From the NCBI GenBank assembly GCA_003216895.1, contig QCID01000004.1:39458-103457 (forward strand): 64,000 nucleotides of DNA. Reading direction: 5' to 3'. The stretch comes from Prochlorococcus sp. AG-402-K04. Its GTDB lineage: Bacteria; Cyanobacteriota; Cyanobacteriia; PCC-6307; Cyanobiaceae. The position numbers and the translations under genes were made by a program. This document shows, piece by piece, positions 61,602-64,000 of the stretch (the stretch's first letter is position 1; each line of letters opens with the position of its first letter). Below the pieces are notes generated by a model. It saw only the letters and a list, made by a program, of their open reading frames with translations, was not told the origin of the DNA and searched no databases.

Positions 61602-62042
61602 ATGAAGAAAATATTATATGTTGACATGGATAACGTCCTTGTTGATTTTACTTCTGGCATTGAGAAGACCCCTAAGCATATACAAATTGAATATGAAGGT
61701 AGATTAGATGAAGTGCCTGGTATTTTTGATTTAATGAAGCCATTGAAAGGCGCAATTATTTCATATAAAAAACTCACAGAAAAATATGATACCTATATTC
61801 TTTCGACAGCCCCTTGGGAAAATGCTAGTGCCTGGAGTGATAAAAATTTATGGGTAAGAAAATATTTAGGGGAGATTGCTCATAAAAGGCTTATTTTATC
61901 TCATCATAAAAATTTAAATTTTGGCGATTTCTTAATAGATGATCGAACAGCCAACGGTGCTAATCTATTCAAAGGTGAACATATTATTTTTGGGTCATAT
62001 GAATATCCTAATTGGGAAAAAGTTTGTAATTATCTTTTGTGA
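61602..62042 (+). CDS. HAD-family 5'(3')-deoxyribonucleotidase-like protein
   Basis: VDMDNVLVDF, LSTAPWENASAWSDKNLWVRKYLG, FLIDDRTANGANLFKGEHIIFGS. Confidence 0.88.
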   Translation: MKKILYVDMDNVLVDFTSGIEKTPKHIQIEYEGRLDEVPGIFDLMKPLKGAIISYKKLTEKYDTYILSTAPWENASAWSDKNLWVRKYLGEIAHKRLILSHHKNLNFGDFLIDDRTANGANLFKGEHIIFGSYEYPNWEKVCNYLL

Positions 62043-62146
62043 AGTATTAACAGTAATACTTTAAAGTAAATAATATATATAATCTTTAATTTGACTTTTA
62101 ATTTATTATATAAAATTTTTATGGCAATTTTATATGATTTTCTTTA

Positions 62147-62178
62147 GATCCCTTATATATATACCTATATAAGGGATC
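62147..62178. terminator. Bidirectional terminator between convergent genes
   Basis: GATCCCTTATATA-TATACC-TATATAAGGGATC, 13-bp arms. Confidence 0.8.
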
Positions 62179-64000
62179 ATTTTATCCATTTATTTGAATT
62201 TAAAAGTTCATATGCTCTTTGTGAGCTGCTACCTTGATAATTTATATTAAAAAATTCTTTCCTAAGTGATTGCATAATTGAATCGGATGGAGGATTATTT
62301 ATGCAATAATTACAAATAGATTTTAGATTATCTAATTTAGCAATTCTATCAGGAAAGAATGATTTTAAGTAATCTTCACTAGATAGTTCTCCTAAATATT
62401 TATTATTCTCTGATTCTGAATACATATCTAAAAATGCAAAATTCTTATTTAAGTAAAGAGAACCAAACATTGGACCTCCATAATCGAAAAACATTAGGTC
62501 TGCAAGTGCATATAATTGAACATTGTCATCTTCATTATCATCAATATAGTTGAAATCTGCAATAAGCAACTTTCTATAACTTTTTGGGTCATCATTTTTC
62601 ATCGATGGATGAGGTCGGACAACTATATTGTAATCGCTCATTAATGATGATATTGCATCCAAATACTTATCTATTGATGATAAGCTAGTCCATGTAGTTA
62701 GCCATACAATATTTTTCTTTTTAGGATCACATTTAAATTTTTGATTCAGATACTTTCTATCAAATCCAGGCTCGAAATACTTATCAAATCTTGGATAGCC
62801 CATCTGAGAAGTAGCTATATTGTGCCTTAATTTGAATTTGTTTTCGTGATATGGACCATAGCAGAGAATTCCATTGTAGTGTTTATTCCAAAAAGATGAA
62901 ATTGTATATTTATTTTTTCCTGCAGTATACATAAATCTTATATTTTTCTTACCAAATAATTTAATAACAGGTAAATTTATTTTTGATTGGTAATTATTAG
63001 TATCACCTGTATATTCTCTTGTTTCGGCGGCTGTATTAGAAATAAGTGTTTCGTATATTAAATTATTTTCTAAAAGCTCTCTTTGTGATCTAATTTTTAT
63101 ATATTTACCCTTTAAATTACTATAAATTTTTAGTATAGTATTTTTATCAAAATCGTCAGGAACTAGTATTTCAAAAATACTAGGATTAATTTCTATAATT
63201 GGCTTAAAGTGATTAAATATAGTATAGCTAAATACATAGAATGCTGTCTTATTTATTAACTTAACTTTCTCTAGATAAGATTTAAATATAGTATTAGAAT
63301 TGATAAGTTTAATAGCATTCCATTCATAGGAACTAGCTTCTTCTTGTTTCCCTAATTCATACAAGACTTCACCAAGTTTTCTATTAGCGGGAGCAGAATC
63401 AGGTTTGATTTCAACAGCTTTACGGAGTGAAAATTCTGCTTCTTTTCTTTTACCAATATTTAACAAAATGCCACCAAGATTTATATGAGCTTCTAATAAA
63501 TTAGGGTTGATTTTAATTGCTCTACGAGTGTATATTTCTGCTTCTTCGAATTTCTCAAATTCTCTTAATATGTTTCCTAAATTTGAGTTATCCTCAGCAG
63601 AATTTGGCTTGATTTCAATCGCTTTACGAAGGTATTTCTCTGCTTCATTATATTTAGAATCAGCCATATAAATACTTCCAAGAATTGAATACGCTTCAGC
63701 TATATTAGGCTTAAGCTCAATTGCTTTTCGTGTTGCTTTTTCTGCTTCCCTTAGGTTGCCCATATCTTTTAATATTTCTCCTAGATTTGAGTATGCCTCA
63801 GCGAACTCAGGTTTAAGCTTAATAGTTTCTCGTAGTGTTGATTCTGCTTCTTTTATTTTATTTTGTTTAAGTAGTATAAATGAGAGAAGATAGTGATAGT
63901 TATAAAATTTTGGCTTTATCTCTATTGATTTTCGAATATAGAATTCAGCTTCTTTTGCTTTCCCTAATTCATTTAAAACTCCTCCAAGCTTCATATAACC
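62177..64000 (-). CDS. TPR-repeat protein with C-terminal CDP-glycerol glycerophosphotransferase-like domain; 5' end beyond window
   Basis: About seven 34-aa TPRs (e.g. EAEKYLRKAIEIKPNSAEDNSNLGNILREFEKF) followed by VWLTTWTSLSSIDKYLDAISSLMSDYNIVVRPHPSMKND and DLMFFDYGGPMFGSLYLNK. Confidence 0.82.
   Translation of the reverse strand, partial: GYMKLGGVLNELGKAKEAEFYIRKSIEIKPKFYNYHYLLSFILLKQNKIKEAESTLRETIKLKPEFAEAYSNLGEILKDMGNLREAEKATRKAIELKPNIAEAYSILGSIYMADSKYNEAEKYLRKAIEIKPNSAEDNSNLGNILREFEKFEEAEIYTRRAIKINPNLLEAHINLGGILLNIGKRKEAEFSLRKAVEIKPDSAPANRKLGEVLYELGKQEEASSYEWNAIKLINSNTIFKSYLEKVKLINKTAFYVFSYTIFNHFKPIIEINPSIFEILVPDDFDKNTILKIYSNLKGKYIKIRSQRELLENNLIYETLISNTAAETREYTGDTNNYQSKINLPVIKLFGKKNIRFMYTAGKNKYTISSFWNKHYNGILCYGPYHENKFKLRHNIATSQMGYPRFDKYFEPGFDRKYLNQKFKCDPKKKNIVWLTTWTSLSSIDKYLDAISSLMSDYNIVVRPHPSMKNDDPKSYRKLLIADFNYIDDNEDDNVQLYALADLMFFDYGGPMFGSLYLNKNFAFLDMYSESENNKYLGELSSEDYLKSFFPDRIAKLDNLKSICNYCINNPPSDSIMQSLRKEFFNINYQGSSSQRAYELLNSNKWIK

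Overview
This is a low-GC picocyanobacterial chromosome segment, most likely Prochlorococcus. The call rests on gene content and protein style: NiSOD, ClpP/ClpR pair, Ftn2/ARC6-like protein, FtsZ/FtsQ, and a cyanobacterial ThiE with an N-terminal extension. From about 1.7 to 56.2 kb it is dense core gene content: ilvC, clpP/clpR, hemW-like, panB, 4.5S SRP RNA, ftsZ, ftsQ, ddl, miaB, tRNA-His, folC, argD, tRNA-Leu, murA, lpdA, trpC, sodN/sodX, lnt, mnmA, sigma factor, pdhA, ffh, rpsP, phoH, era, trmD+ispF, larB, thiS/thiE, ribF, surE, pheS, nadK, cobL, ribD, ftsH, argF, lexA. Position 1-1.7 kb is the end of a surface-polysaccharide cluster. From about 56.4 kb the window changes character. First comes a roughly 2-kb gene-poor stretch with DnaA-box-like sequences and decayed minus-strand ORF remnants. 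It is followed by a tight accessory operon (ATP sulfurylase, pyruvate-kinase-like protein, APS-kinase-like protein, 5'(3')-nucleotidase) facing a TPR / CDP-glycerol-glycerophosphotransferase-like protein. That operon is the best candidate for an undescribed system: a possible surface sulfation or nucleotide-activation cassette with its own ATP regeneration. Other notable signals are a perfect 23-bp inverted repeat inside a PIN/TRAM gene that encodes nearly the same peptide on both strands, an in-frame trmD-ispF fusion ORF, a cbiB gene that seems to need a non-canonical start codon, a double SOS-box-like element at lexA, and several short unannotated ORFs. No database search or computation beyond reading the sequence was done.
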